This document shows positions 1 to 6,261 of a stretch of DNA of 8,032 nt, piece by piece. Position numbers and translations under genes: made by a program. The stretch comes from a bacterium (GTDB lineage: Bacteria > JAMORN01): positions 1 to 8,032 of the forward strand of contig JAMORN010000125.1 in the NCBI GenBank assembly GCA_027063545.1, given 5' to 3'. Position 1 is the first letter of the stretch; the number at the start of each line of letters is the position of its first letter. Below the pieces are notes generated by a model, which saw only the letters and a program-made list of their open reading frames with translations, was not told where the DNA came from and did not search any database.

Positions 1-1
1 A

Positions 2-58
2 CCACAGCTTCATAAAGAGGCATTTGTATTCCCTTATTTTATTGAAAAACAATTATAG
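2..58 (+). CDS. C-terminal end of an unidentified protein, cut by the window edge
   Basis: Frame 2 is open from the window edge and encodes 18 residues (PQLHKEAFVFPYFIEKQL) before a TAG at 56-58. Its third codon positions are mostly A or T, as in the complete genes here. The competing frame 3 stays open to a TAG at 78-80 but uses more G- and C-ending codons and would crowd the next gene's ribosome binding site. Frame 1 stops at 13-15. The fragment is too short to assign a family. It would lie 38 nt upstream of the next plus-strand gene and could share a transcript with it. Frame choice is an inference from codon composition only. Confidence 0.4.
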   Translation, partial: PQLHKEAFVFPYFIEKQL

Positions 59-96
59 ATTAAACATAGAAGAAATATAGGAAATAGGGGGATAAA

Positions 97-663
97 ATGA
101 GGGGGAGTTTTTTATTTTTCTTTATATTCTTATTTTTATTAGAAATAGTTTATGCACAAAACTTAGAGACAAAACAAACATCTCATATTGGATTTTGGGG
201 AAGTATGGGTTCCAGTATAAATAAAGATTTAAGTGGAGGTTTTGGATTTAGACTAGCAATGTTAGCTTTTAATGTTGGGTTTATAGATGACCAACAGATT
301 CCTTATAGTCAGATTATAGATTATCCAATAGAAAGTAATTATACATATTTAGGGAAATATAAAGTTCAACCTACTTGGGGATTTGATATTATTTATTATC
401 CTAGAATTTTAGATAAGTCTTTTTATTCAATAGGGATAGAAACAGGGATTTATTTTCAAGAATATGCTAAAATAGCTCAATCTAATGTAAGTGAACTTTT
501 ATATAATCAGGGTTCTGAGTATAAAACTTTAGTAGGGGTTGGGATAGCCTATGAGATATATATTACAATGGTAGAAGATGAATATGCAAAATGGTGTTTT
601 CTTTTAGGTATTGAAGCTCATTCAGTAAGAGGAATAAACATAAAAGTAGGGTTAGGAATATAA
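97..663 (+). CDS. Secreted protein, probable small outer-membrane beta-barrel
   Basis: The 188-residue protein begins with a clear signal peptide: a basic start (MRG), a Phe/Leu-rich core at residues 5-18 and a likely signal peptidase I site after VYA (A20), leaving Gln21 as the mature N-terminus. The mature part (~168 aa) has no further hydrophobic helix. It consists of Gly- and aromatic-rich segments with alternating hydrophobic residues, for example around 47-61, 90-105, 111-127, 143-159 and 165-188. That pattern suits an 8-10-stranded outer-membrane barrel, and the chain ends in a strand-like Val-Gly-Leu-Gly-Ile. I recognise no named family, so the barrel call is an inference. The start is supported by AGGGGG at 86-91, 5 nt before the ATG. 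Its last 12 bp overlap the tail of the convergent GH35 gene. Transcription is from upstream or from a weak promoter in 42-70 (TTGAAA at 42-47). A secreted beta-rich protein of another kind is the main alternative. Confidence 0.75.
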   Translation: MRGSFLFFFIFLFLLEIVYAQNLETKQTSHIGFWGSMGSSINKDLSGGFGFRLAMLAFNVGFIDDQQIPYSQIIDYPIESNYTYLGKYKVQPTWGFDIIYYPRILDKSFYSIGIETGIYFQEYAKIAQSNVSELLYNQGSEYKTLVGVGIAYEIYITMVEDEYAKWCFLLGIEAHSVRGINIKVGLGI

Positions 664-3057
664 AGAATTTTTGAATATTTTTATATATAAATTAGTTGGG
701 TCACCATCAGTTTCTTCAAAGATAATAAGAGAATTGTTTTTCTTTTTTAAAAGACCTGCAGGTAAATAATATCCTCTTAATTTTTCGAAACCTTTATTGT
801 AATATCTTCCAATATTTACTCCATTTAAGAATAAAACTCCAGAATATAATGTTGATTTTTCCATATAAACTCTTAATCTAGTTATAATATTTGAAGTATC
901 AATAAAATCTAAATCAAAAAAGAATTTAAATATTCTTAAGTTTCTAAAAGTTTGATTACTAAATTTATCAATAAGAGATTCTCGCTTTTCTATACAAATT
1001 CCCGGAAGATGATAAAATGTTGGAAGAATCTCTAAATTTAATTTATTATCTATTTCAAAATATTTGCATAAATTAGCCTCTTTAAATGTAACATTTCCCA
1101 CATCATACCCTTTATATCTTCCCCAAGATTTTAAAAGTATATCTATTTTATTTATTCCTTTTTCTAGAATTATGGTAAAATTATATGGTATTTTAGAATC
1201 TATTCTCCCATCAAAAAGAGGAGGAATCTCTGAATAATTTATAAATTTATTATTTACAAAAATAAATATTTGATCTTTTATATCTTTAAAAAAGAATGTT
1301 TTTGTCTGTTTAATATTAGATTTTATATAAAATCTATACCATCCATAATCTGTAGTATTATCTGTAAATTCCTCTAATAAAAGAAGTCTATCCTCCTTTT
1401 GAAAAAAATTATCATCAAGCAGTACCTCAATAGCCCCATTTTTTACAATAGGATTTTTAAGTTCTATTTTTTCAGGGATATTATTTACTGATATATTTAT
1501 TTCAAAAGATTGGAGATTTTTTTCTATTTTTAATTTTTCTTTAAACTCATTTTTTATTTGATAAGTTATAGGATTTCTATTTATATGATGATCTACTTTA
1601 GGAGTTAGTAAGTATTTATTTTCCTCCAGAAGAATAGCATCTGTTATATAAAAATTATGTTTTTTATCAATATAAAATTTATATGCCATATTTTGAGATA
1701 AAATTAAAACAGAAACCTTTTTATTTAGATATGATATTTTTATTAGATTTTTATAATTATCATCAGTAATATGCTCTTCAAAAACTTTTCCTAAAACCTC
1801 AAATTTAACTTTATTTCCTACTTTATTATACAATACAATTGTATCTTGGGTTTTATATAATATATTCCCCGCAATATAATTAAAAGTAATCCCGTTTATA
1901 TTAAGATTAAAAACAACCATTATAGGATTCTCTGGAGAAAATTCCATACCTATGTTATAGCCAAATATTTTATCAATTTCTCCTTCTTGTTCTAAAGAAA
2001 ATAGAAATTTTACCCCCTCTTTATTTGAAAAAAGAAATTTATATCCTTTTTCTAAGTTACTATCATAATCTCCTTTTTCATTTAAAAATGCTTTACTATC
2101 AGCTATATATTCCATAAAAGAAGATATAAAATAGTTTATAAGTTTTGTTTCATAGAATAGTATAGTAGGAATACCCATTTCATTTAAAGGTGCTTCCCCA
2201 AGTTCATAACAAGTAGGAAAGCCATACGCAGATGTATATCCAAAGTTGGTTCCACCTGTAAATAAATAATATGTAAAGCCATCTACTCCTCGTGCAAGTC
2301 CTTCATATATTTTGCTTCTAAAATTAATTGCTGCTTGAGCTTCACCAGGTTCCTCTCCCCATCTATAAAGCCATCCCATCCATAATTCTGTATTATGATA
2401 AAGTTTTTTTCCATCCCCATATGTTAAAGCACCTTGATGATACATACCTGATTCTATTAGTATTATATCATCAAGCCTTTCTTGTAGATAGTCCCTTAAT
2501 ATATCTAAATATTTTCTAGACTCTTCCCATAATACCTCATTTTCATATTGAATAGCTACAATAGGTCCGCCTTTTGAAATAGTGTAATCTTTTATGATAT
2601 CAATTACTTTATCATAATATCTTAAAACAAGTTTTAAATACTCTTCATCATATACTCTTAATTTTACATTTTTTTTACATAAATATTTAGGATAACCACC
2701 AGCATCTCTTTCAGAATTAGAATAAGGTCCTATTCTTAATATTAAATAAAATCCATGCTCTTTTACCTTTTTTATAAATAATTCTAGATTTCTCCATAGT
2801 GTTTTAAAATCAAAAACCCCATCATCTATTTCATGTTCATGCCAAAATAAATATGTTTGAATTGTATTTAGACCGTTTATCTTTGCAAGTTTTAATCTAA
2901 AATCCCATTCATCAGGATGTATTCTGTAGAAATGAAATGCACCTGCAATGATAAAAACTCTTTTTCCATCTATTTTATATGATATATTATCAAAATCCAC
3001 AAATTTATTATTTTTAGGTGGAAAAATTTTACTTATAAAATGTCCGCCTGCGTCCAT
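652..3057 (-). CDS. Glycoside hydrolase family 35, beta-galactosidase-like, cytoplasmic
   Basis: The 801-residue protein follows the GH35 plan. The N-terminal (beta/alpha)8 barrel (about 25-310) shows the start motif DGKRVFIIAGAFHFYRI (30-46), GLNTIQTYLFWHEHE (62-76), ILRIGPY (106-112), GGPIVAIQYENE (163-174) with the clan GH-A Asn-Glu pair (N173, acid/base E174), NTELWMGW (222-229) with probable nucleophile E224, and FTGGTNFGY (266-274). The rest is beta-rich. A C-terminal jelly-roll contains LNGVNIGRYY (744-753) and a LPAGLL turn typical of GH35 galactose-binding-like domains. It should remove terminal beta-linked sugars, usually galactose. Archaeal GH35 exo-glucosaminidases of similar length make the substrate uncertain. 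No signal peptide is seen, so imported oligosaccharides would be the substrates. It starts 15 nt after the corA stop with only a weak GAG before the ATG, suggesting translation coupled to corA. Its 3' end overlaps the convergent gene by 12 bp. Oddities: only 50 residues separate the two catalytic Glu, and the usual YDYDAPL loop reads YELGEAPL (284-291). Confidence 0.9.
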   Translation of the reverse strand: MDAGGHFISKIFPPKNNKFVDFDNISYKIDGKRVFIIAGAFHFYRIHPDEWDFRLKLAKINGLNTIQTYLFWHEHEIDDGVFDFKTLWRNLELFIKKVKEHGFYLILRIGPYSNSERDAGGYPKYLCKKNVKLRVYDEEYLKLVLRYYDKVIDIIKDYTISKGGPIVAIQYENEVLWEESRKYLDILRDYLQERLDDIILIESGMYHQGALTYGDGKKLYHNTELWMGWLYRWGEEPGEAQAAINFRSKIYEGLARGVDGFTYYLFTGGTNFGYTSAYGFPTCYELGEAPLNEMGIPTILFYETKLINYFISSFMEYIADSKAFLNEKGDYDSNLEKGYKFLFSNKEGVKFLFSLEQEGEIDKIFGYNIGMEFSPENPIMVVFNLNINGITFNYIAGNILYKTQDTIVLYNKVGNKVKFEVLGKVFEEHITDDNYKNLIKISYLNKKVSVLILSQNMAYKFYIDKKHNFYITDAILLEENKYLLTPKVDHHINRNPITYQIKNEFKEKLKIEKNLQSFEINISVNNIPEKIELKNPIVKNGAIEVLLDDNFFQKEDRLLLLEEFTDNTTDYGWYRFYIKSNIKQTKTFFFKDIKDQIFIFVNNKFINYSEIPPLFDGRIDSKIPYNFTIILEKGINKIDILLKSWGRYKGYDVGNVTFKEANLCKYFEIDNKLNLEILPTFYHLPGICIEKRESLIDKFSNQTFRNLRIFKFFFDLDFIDTSNIITRLRVYMEKSTLYSGVLFLNGVNIGRYYNKGFEKLRGYYLPAGLLKKKNNSLIIFEETDGDPTNLYIKIFKNSLYS

Positions 3058-3072
3058 AACTCTATAATATTT

Positions 3073-4023
3073 TTATAGCCATCGTTTTTTTATAAAATAT
3101 ATTGTCACAATAGAAGTACCTACGAGAGAGATTATAAGTATTATCCAGAAAGCAAATGGATGATTTTGTAATGGTAAATTAACATTCATTCCATATAAAG
3201 ATGCAACAAGTGTAGGAAACATTAAAATTATTGTTACAGAGGTTAAAAATTTCATTACAGAGTTTAATCTATTTGAAATTATTGATGAAAAATAGTCACT
3301 TAAGCTTTTTATATTATAAACAAACACACTAGCCATTTCTATTGCCTGTTTATTTTCTATAATTATATCATCAAGTATATCCTCATCTTCTTCATACATT
3401 CTTATAATCTTTGCTTTTTGAATTTTTTCAAGAAGGAGTTCATTCCCTCTTAAAGAGGTTAAAAATATATGAAGACTTCTTTCTAATCTCATAAGCTTAA
3501 TTAAAGTATCATCTTTCATATCTCTATAAAATTCTTGCTCTACCTCATATATCCTTTTATCAATTTCTTTAATATAGTTAAGATAATATTTTAAAGAAAT
3601 AGAAATGATCTGTAAGATAAATCTACTTCTTTTTGATGTATAAAAGTCTTTTACATTACCATTTATAAATTCATAAAGAATTTCTGTAGGTTTTTGACAA
3701 ACGGTTATAATATAATCTTTTTTTAGGATAATTCCCAAAGGAATAGTATAAAAGGTAGATTCATTTTCCTTTTCTTCATAAACAGGTATTCTATAAATAA
3801 TCAAAATACCCTCATCTTCAATCTCAACACGAGGTCTTTCATTTATATCTAAGGAGTCTATAATAAAATATTCTGGAATATTTAACTCTTGAGCAAGCTT
3901 AGGTATATCATTAGGCTTAGGAGCAATAATATTAAGCCATGAACCTGTTTGAATTTCAGATGTAGTTACTTCACAACGTCTTAAAGAGTTATCTTCATGG
4001 GTTTTTTTATAAACATCAAGCAT
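3073..4023 (-). CDS. corA: CorA-family magnesium (divalent cation) transporter
   Basis: The 316-residue protein has the CorA layout. A cytoplasmic alpha/beta N-terminal domain comes first, with SWLNI near residue 28 and a NERPRVEIED segment at 61-70. A long charged helical stalk (about 135-250) follows, then two membrane helices near the C-terminus (about 256-277 and 290-310). The signature YGMN sits at 277-280, exactly where TM1 ends, and the chain closes with a basic KKRW tail. In the family, five subunits form a funnel-shaped Mg2+ channel in the cytoplasmic membrane, and the GMN loop selects the hydrated ion. The protein is slightly shorter than well-studied thermophile homologues (~350 aa) but lacks no essential part. 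It starts 6 nt after the yajC stop. Its ribosome binding site (AAGAAG, 4033-4038) lies inside the last yajC codons, so the two are probably translated together. Ion preference (Mg2+ versus Co2+ or Zn2+) cannot be read from the sequence. Confidence 0.93.
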   Translation of the reverse strand: MLDVYKKTHEDNSLRRCEVTTSEIQTGSWLNIIAPKPNDIPKLAQELNIPEYFIIDSLDINERPRVEIEDEGILIIYRIPVYEEKENESTFYTIPLGIILKKDYIITVCQKPTEILYEFINGNVKDFYTSKRSRFILQIISISLKYYLNYIKEIDKRIYEVEQEFYRDMKDDTLIKLMRLERSLHIFLTSLRGNELLLEKIQKAKIIRMYEEDEDILDDIIIENKQAIEMASVFVYNIKSLSDYFSSIISNRLNSVMKFLTSVTIILMFPTLVASLYGMNVNLPLQNHPFAFWIILIISLVGTSIVTIYFIKKRWL

Positions 4024-4029
4024 AGTTTT

Positions 4030-4356
4030 TTACTTCTTTTCAAGTTTTCTAGCTACAGCATTTTTTGTAATAGTTATTAAAACATTAGGGGCTATTTCAA
4101 TTTGAAGAGAATCATCTCTTACATCTTTTATTGTACCAAATATTCCACCAATAGTGACAATTCTGTCACCTTTTTTTAGAGAATTTCTCATTTCTTCAAT
4201 TTTCTTTTGCTCTTTTTTTTGAGGAAGAATTATAAAGAAATACATAATAACAAAAACCAATATAAAAGGAAGTAATAGACCTAATATACTAGGTTGTTGA
4301 GGTTGGGCTTGATTTGTTTGAGCATATAAATCTGTTATAAAACTAAAAAAATACAT
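4030..4356 (-). CDS. yajC: Preprotein translocase accessory subunit YajC
   Basis: The 108-residue protein has the normal YajC length and order: a short N-terminus ending in a Gln/Pro-rich linker (TNQAQPQQP, 14-22), one membrane helix (about 23-45), the family's LPQKKEQKK stretch just after the helix (44-52), and the small cytoplasmic domain with KKGDRIVTIGGIFGTI (61-76). YajC associates with SecDF and SecYEG in the cytoplasmic membrane. It is generally dispensable and its exact role in export is unsettled. The ATG is supported by the strongest ribosome binding site in the window, AAAAGGAG at 4363-4370, 6 nt upstream. It sits between pyrE and corA. SecD and SecF, its common genomic partners, are not adjacent here: the next gene downstream is corA. 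Confidence 0.95.
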   Translation of the reverse strand: MYFFSFITDLYAQTNQAQPQQPSILGLLLPFILVFVIMYFFIILPQKKEQKKIEEMRNSLKKGDRIVTIGGIFGTIKDVRDDSLQIEIAPNVLITITKNAVARKLEKK

Positions 4357-4362
4357 CTAAAT

Positions 4363-4370
4363 CTCCTTTT
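4363..4370 (-). promoter_or_regulatory. Strong ribosome binding site of yajC
   Basis: On the minus strand AAAAGGAG lies 6 nt before the yajC ATG (4354-4356). It directly abuts the (TTTA)5 tract, so the site is presented in an unstructured A/T-rich leader between pyrE and yajC. Confidence 0.8.
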
Positions 4371-4389
4371 TTATTTATTTATTTATTTA
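4370..4389. repeat. (TTTA)5 tetranucleotide tract between pyrE and yajC
   Basis: Five perfect TTTA units run from 4370 to 4389. The tract includes the pyrE stop codon (4387-4389) and touches the yajC ribosome binding site. Read on the minus strand it is TAAA repeated, which places a TAA stop in all three frames behind pyrE. Such tracts can slip during replication. Here a change in copy number would alter the pyrE-yajC spacing without changing either protein. Biased base composition alone could also produce it. Confidence 0.75.
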
Positions 4390-4983
4390 TTTTAAATATC
4401 TACTTCCTGGTTTTATCGCAGGACCGTATTTTTTTAAATCTTTACACATAGGACATTCTTCAGGTTTATAAGTTTTAGCATTAACTTTTATTAGATAAAA
4501 GTATTTTGTATCAAAATTAGGATCCTCATTTGCTCTATTTACCAAAGATACAACACCTAATATATTAACTTTATATTCATTTTTTATTAAGTCAATTACC
4601 TCTTTTACACTACCACCTGTTGTAATAACATCTTCAGCGATTAAGACATTTTCTCCTTCTTTTAAATTGAATCCTCTCCTTAAAGTCATTTTTCCGTTTT
4701 CTCTTTCTGTAAAAATATTTCTTTTTTTAAGTTGTCTAGATATTTCATAGCCGATTATTACTCCTCCCATAGCAGGAGATACTATAGTATCTATCTTATT
4801 TTTTATATCCTCAGGAATTTTTTTAATTAATTCTTCTACTAAAATTTTACCATATTCTGGATATTGGAACACTTTTGCCATTTGAAAATATCTATTAGAA
4901 TGCAATCCTGATGAGAGTTGGAAGTGGCCTTCAAGTAAAGCACCTGCTTTTTTTAATATGTCTAAAATTTCTTCATCTCTCAT
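4387..4983 (-). CDS. pyrE: Orotate phosphoribosyltransferase, Thermus-like subtype
   Basis: This enzyme joins orotate to PRPP to make OMP, the fifth step of UMP synthesis, in the cytoplasm. With the start chosen here it has 198 residues. Visible landmarks are GHFQLSSGLHS (19-29), the VSPAMGG loop (68-74), the ERENGKMTLRRGF catalytic-loop region (93-105), and the 13-residue PRPP-binding motif VLIAEDVITTGGS (113-125) with its two adjacent acidic residues (E119, D120). The C-terminus carries ECPMC and IKPGSR, the tail of the Thermus-like PyrE subtype. The two Cys may bind a metal. The reading frame stays open to an ATG at 5106, but those 41 extra residues are low-complexity Phe/Ile/Lys and lie antisense to another gene. 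The ATG at 4983 has GGAG at 4993-4996 with 9-nt spacing and gives the family's normal N-terminus. It is the first gene of the pyrE-yajC-corA-GH35 cluster, so its promoter should lie in 4984-5074 or just inside the small gene beyond. Confidence 0.93.
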   Translation of the reverse strand: MRDEEILDILKKAGALLEGHFQLSSGLHSNRYFQMAKVFQYPEYGKILVEELIKKIPEDIKNKIDTIVSPAMGGVIIGYEISRQLKKRNIFTERENGKMTLRRGFNLKEGENVLIAEDVITTGGSVKEVIDLIKNEYKVNILGVVSLVNRANEDPNFDTKYFYLIKVNAKTYKPEECPMCKDLKKYGPAIKPGSRYLK

Positions 4984-5074
4984 ATATTTTTTCTCCATTT
5001 TTAAATTAAACAATTTGATTTTAAAATAAAAAAAAAATATCTTATTTAAAAGTTTAAATTTTATAAAAAATATT
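4984..5074. promoter_or_regulatory. Divergent promoter region between pyrE and the small membrane-protein gene
   Basis: This 91-bp region is almost pure A/T, including a run of ten A at 5028-5037. Because pyrE runs left and the small gene runs right, both start signals should be here. For the plus strand, TTGATT (5015-5020) and TATCTT (5038-5043) are 17 nt apart and form one weak candidate. A second is TATAAA at 5062-5067, which would start transcription close to the ATG at 5075 and give a leaderless mRNA. I could not choose a convincing minus-strand -35/-10 pair for pyrE. In DNA this AT-rich, box matches carry little weight. Confidence 0.4.
4993..4996 (-). promoter_or_regulatory. Ribosome binding site that fixes the pyrE start
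   Basis: GGAG on the minus strand lies 9 nt before the ATG at 4981-4983. It overlaps the in-frame upstream ATG at 4996-4998, which therefore cannot use it. That earlier ATG is preceded only by A/T-rich sequence without a Shine-Dalgarno. This favours MRDEE as the real N-terminus. Confidence 0.7.
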
Positions 5075-5284
5075 ATGATAGATTGGATAGGTTTTTCTTT
5101 AAACATTCTTGTTATAATTGTATTAATATTTATAGCTCTATTATATACTATGATAGCAATAAGAATGCAGATATTAATAAGAAGAATAGATAAAATTATA
5201 GAGTTATTCCCAGAGGTTATAGATTTAAAAGAAGAATATCTTGATCTAAAAGAAACTTATCGTCAATTAAAAGAAGAAGAGTAG
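5075..5284 (+). CDS. Small single-pass membrane protein of unknown function
   Basis: The 69-residue protein has one strong hydrophobic helix (about residues 5-27) followed by a basic stretch (R30-R37) and a highly charged helical tail rich in Lys and Glu with regularly spaced Leu (about 38-69). By the positive-inside rule the tail is cytoplasmic, where it could form a coiled coil. I recognise no family. Support for it being real: codon use matches the neighbours, the protein architecture is sensible, and it fills a 156-bp stretch free of minus-strand genes. Against it: no Shine-Dalgarno precedes the ATG, and its last 22 bp overlap the tail of convergent apbE. A TATAAA 7 nt upstream of the ATG would allow a leaderless transcript. 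An internal start at Met26 would lose the membrane helix and also lacks a ribosome binding site. Confidence 0.65.
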   Translation: MIDWIGFSLNILVIIVLIFIALLYTMIAIRMQILIRRIDKIIELFPEVIDLKEEYLDLKETYRQLKEEE

Positions 5285-6258
5285 TAAATAGTATCTTTTT
5301 TATTTATTAAAATAACTCTTGTGGAATCAGGTAATTTTTTTAGAAGTTCAGGAGAATATTTTATGCTTAAAACAGTTGCCCATATATCAGCCATTATTGG
5401 ATTTGGTGTTATAACAGTAGAGGAATTAAACTCTTCTTGAGGGTACCCAGATCTAGGGTTTATTATATGAGAAAATTTTTTACCATTTATTAAATAAAAT
5501 CTTTCATAGTCTCCACTTGTTGCAATTGCAGTGTTTTTTAGATACAATATTTTAAATATTTTTTGTTTGTTAAATGGATCTTTTATTCCTATTTTAAAAG
5601 GCTTATCATTTTTTGATGTCAGATATATATCACCACCAGCATTTATTATATAATATTTTATACCAAGAGAATCTAACTTTTTCTTTGATATATAAAGAGC
5701 ATAACCTTTGGCTATAGCCCCAAAATCTAGGCCCATAAACTTTTTCTTTAAAAATATTTCTTTAGTAGAATCTATTAAGATTATATTATTCATATTGCAT
5801 AACGCTTTATATCTTTTAATAGTACATTTACAAGGCATTTTTCCGACTTTTGCATATCTTTTCCAAATTTTAATTATAGGATCAAGAGCTATATTAAAAA
5901 GGTCAGAGATGCTATCATGAAAAGTTTTTGATATTTTAACAATTTCGTAAGTATATGGAGATACTTTTACAAATTTTTTACCAGCATATAATTTAAGTTT
6001 TGCTAAATCACTTTTAGATGAATACGGATTAAAGAGACTATCAAGAATATCAAAAGTGTTATATACTACTTTTATACCTTTAAAGGCTTTATTTTGATCT
6101 TGGTCATATATTTTGACTTCAATAATTGTATTCATAGATACAAAAGAAAGCTGAGCTGTAGGCAGATTTTTAAAAAAAGTATAGTGAAATATTAATACGA
6201 ATAAAATTAAAAGGATAACAATTCCTGAGACTAAAATAATATTTTTTTTATTTTCCAT
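5263..6258 (-). CDS. apbE: FAD:protein FMN transferase (ApbE), membrane-anchored
   Basis: ApbE enzymes attach FMN from FAD covalently to Thr or Ser in target proteins such as Rnf/Nqr subunits, on the outer face of the cytoplasmic membrane, using Mg2+. The 331-residue protein starts with a hydrophobic segment (about 8-28) after MENKK. There is no lipobox Cys, so it looks like an uncleaved anchor rather than the lipoprotein form. Family motifs follow in order: the FNPYSSKSDLAKL region (76-88), ALDPIIKIW (124-132), GLDFGAIAKGYA (176-187), NAGGD (206-210), ATSGDYERF (246-254), HIINPRSGYP (264-273) and ADIWAT (290-295), whose Asp and Thr match the metal-site residues. Three Cys (143, 145, 154) cluster in a region without equivalent Cys in typical members. 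The ATG is 3 nt after the guaA stop, with its ribosome binding site inside guaA, so the two genes form a coupled pair. No Rnf, Nqr or other flavinylation target is in the window. The tail overlaps the small plus-strand gene by 22 bp. Confidence 0.92.
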   Translation of the reverse strand: MENKKNIILVSGIVILLILFVLIFHYTFFKNLPTAQLSFVSMNTIIEVKIYDQDQNKAFKGIKVVYNTFDILDSLFNPYSSKSDLAKLKLYAGKKFVKVSPYTYEIVKISKTFHDSISDLFNIALDPIIKIWKRYAKVGKMPCKCTIKRYKALCNMNNIILIDSTKEIFLKKKFMGLDFGAIAKGYALYISKKKLDSLGIKYYIINAGGDIYLTSKNDKPFKIGIKDPFNKQKIFKILYLKNTAIATSGDYERFYLINGKKFSHIINPRSGYPQEEFNSSTVITPNPIMADIWATVLSIKYSPELLKKLPDSTRVILINKKDTIYYSSSFN

Positions 6259-6261
6259 TTT

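Noticed and set aside
42-70. Sigma-70 promoter before the secreted-protein gene (TTGAAA, then CATAGA after 17 nt)
   Set aside because: The -10 half matches the consensus at only three positions, and such boxes are expected by chance at this A/T content; mentioned in the gene entry only.
1-80. Frame 3 reading (open to TAG 78-80) as the end of the upstream gene
   Set aside because: It uses many more G- or C-ending codons than the genes here; frame 2 fits better, although neither is secure.
2328-2519. 63-codon plus-strand open frame inside the GH35 gene
   Set aside because: It lies opposite well-conserved GH35 motifs, including the nucleophile region, and its product has no recognisable architecture; it is a shadow of the real gene.
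4984-5106. 41-residue N-terminal extension of PyrE with hydrophobic Phe/Ile-rich sequence, resembling a membrane anchor
   Set aside because: It is the antisense of the A/T-rich divergent promoter region and of the small gene's start, has no ribosome binding site, and PyrE family proteins begin at the downstream ATG that does have one.
5277-5320. Possible terminator hairpin between the small gene and apbE (AAGAGT pairing with ACTCTT)
   Set aside because: Only six base pairs with a loop of about 32 nt and few G-C pairs; too weak to call.
5708-5920. 70-codon plus-strand open frame inside apbE
   Set aside because: It is antisense to the conserved GLDFGAIAKGYA core of ApbE and has no ribosome binding site.
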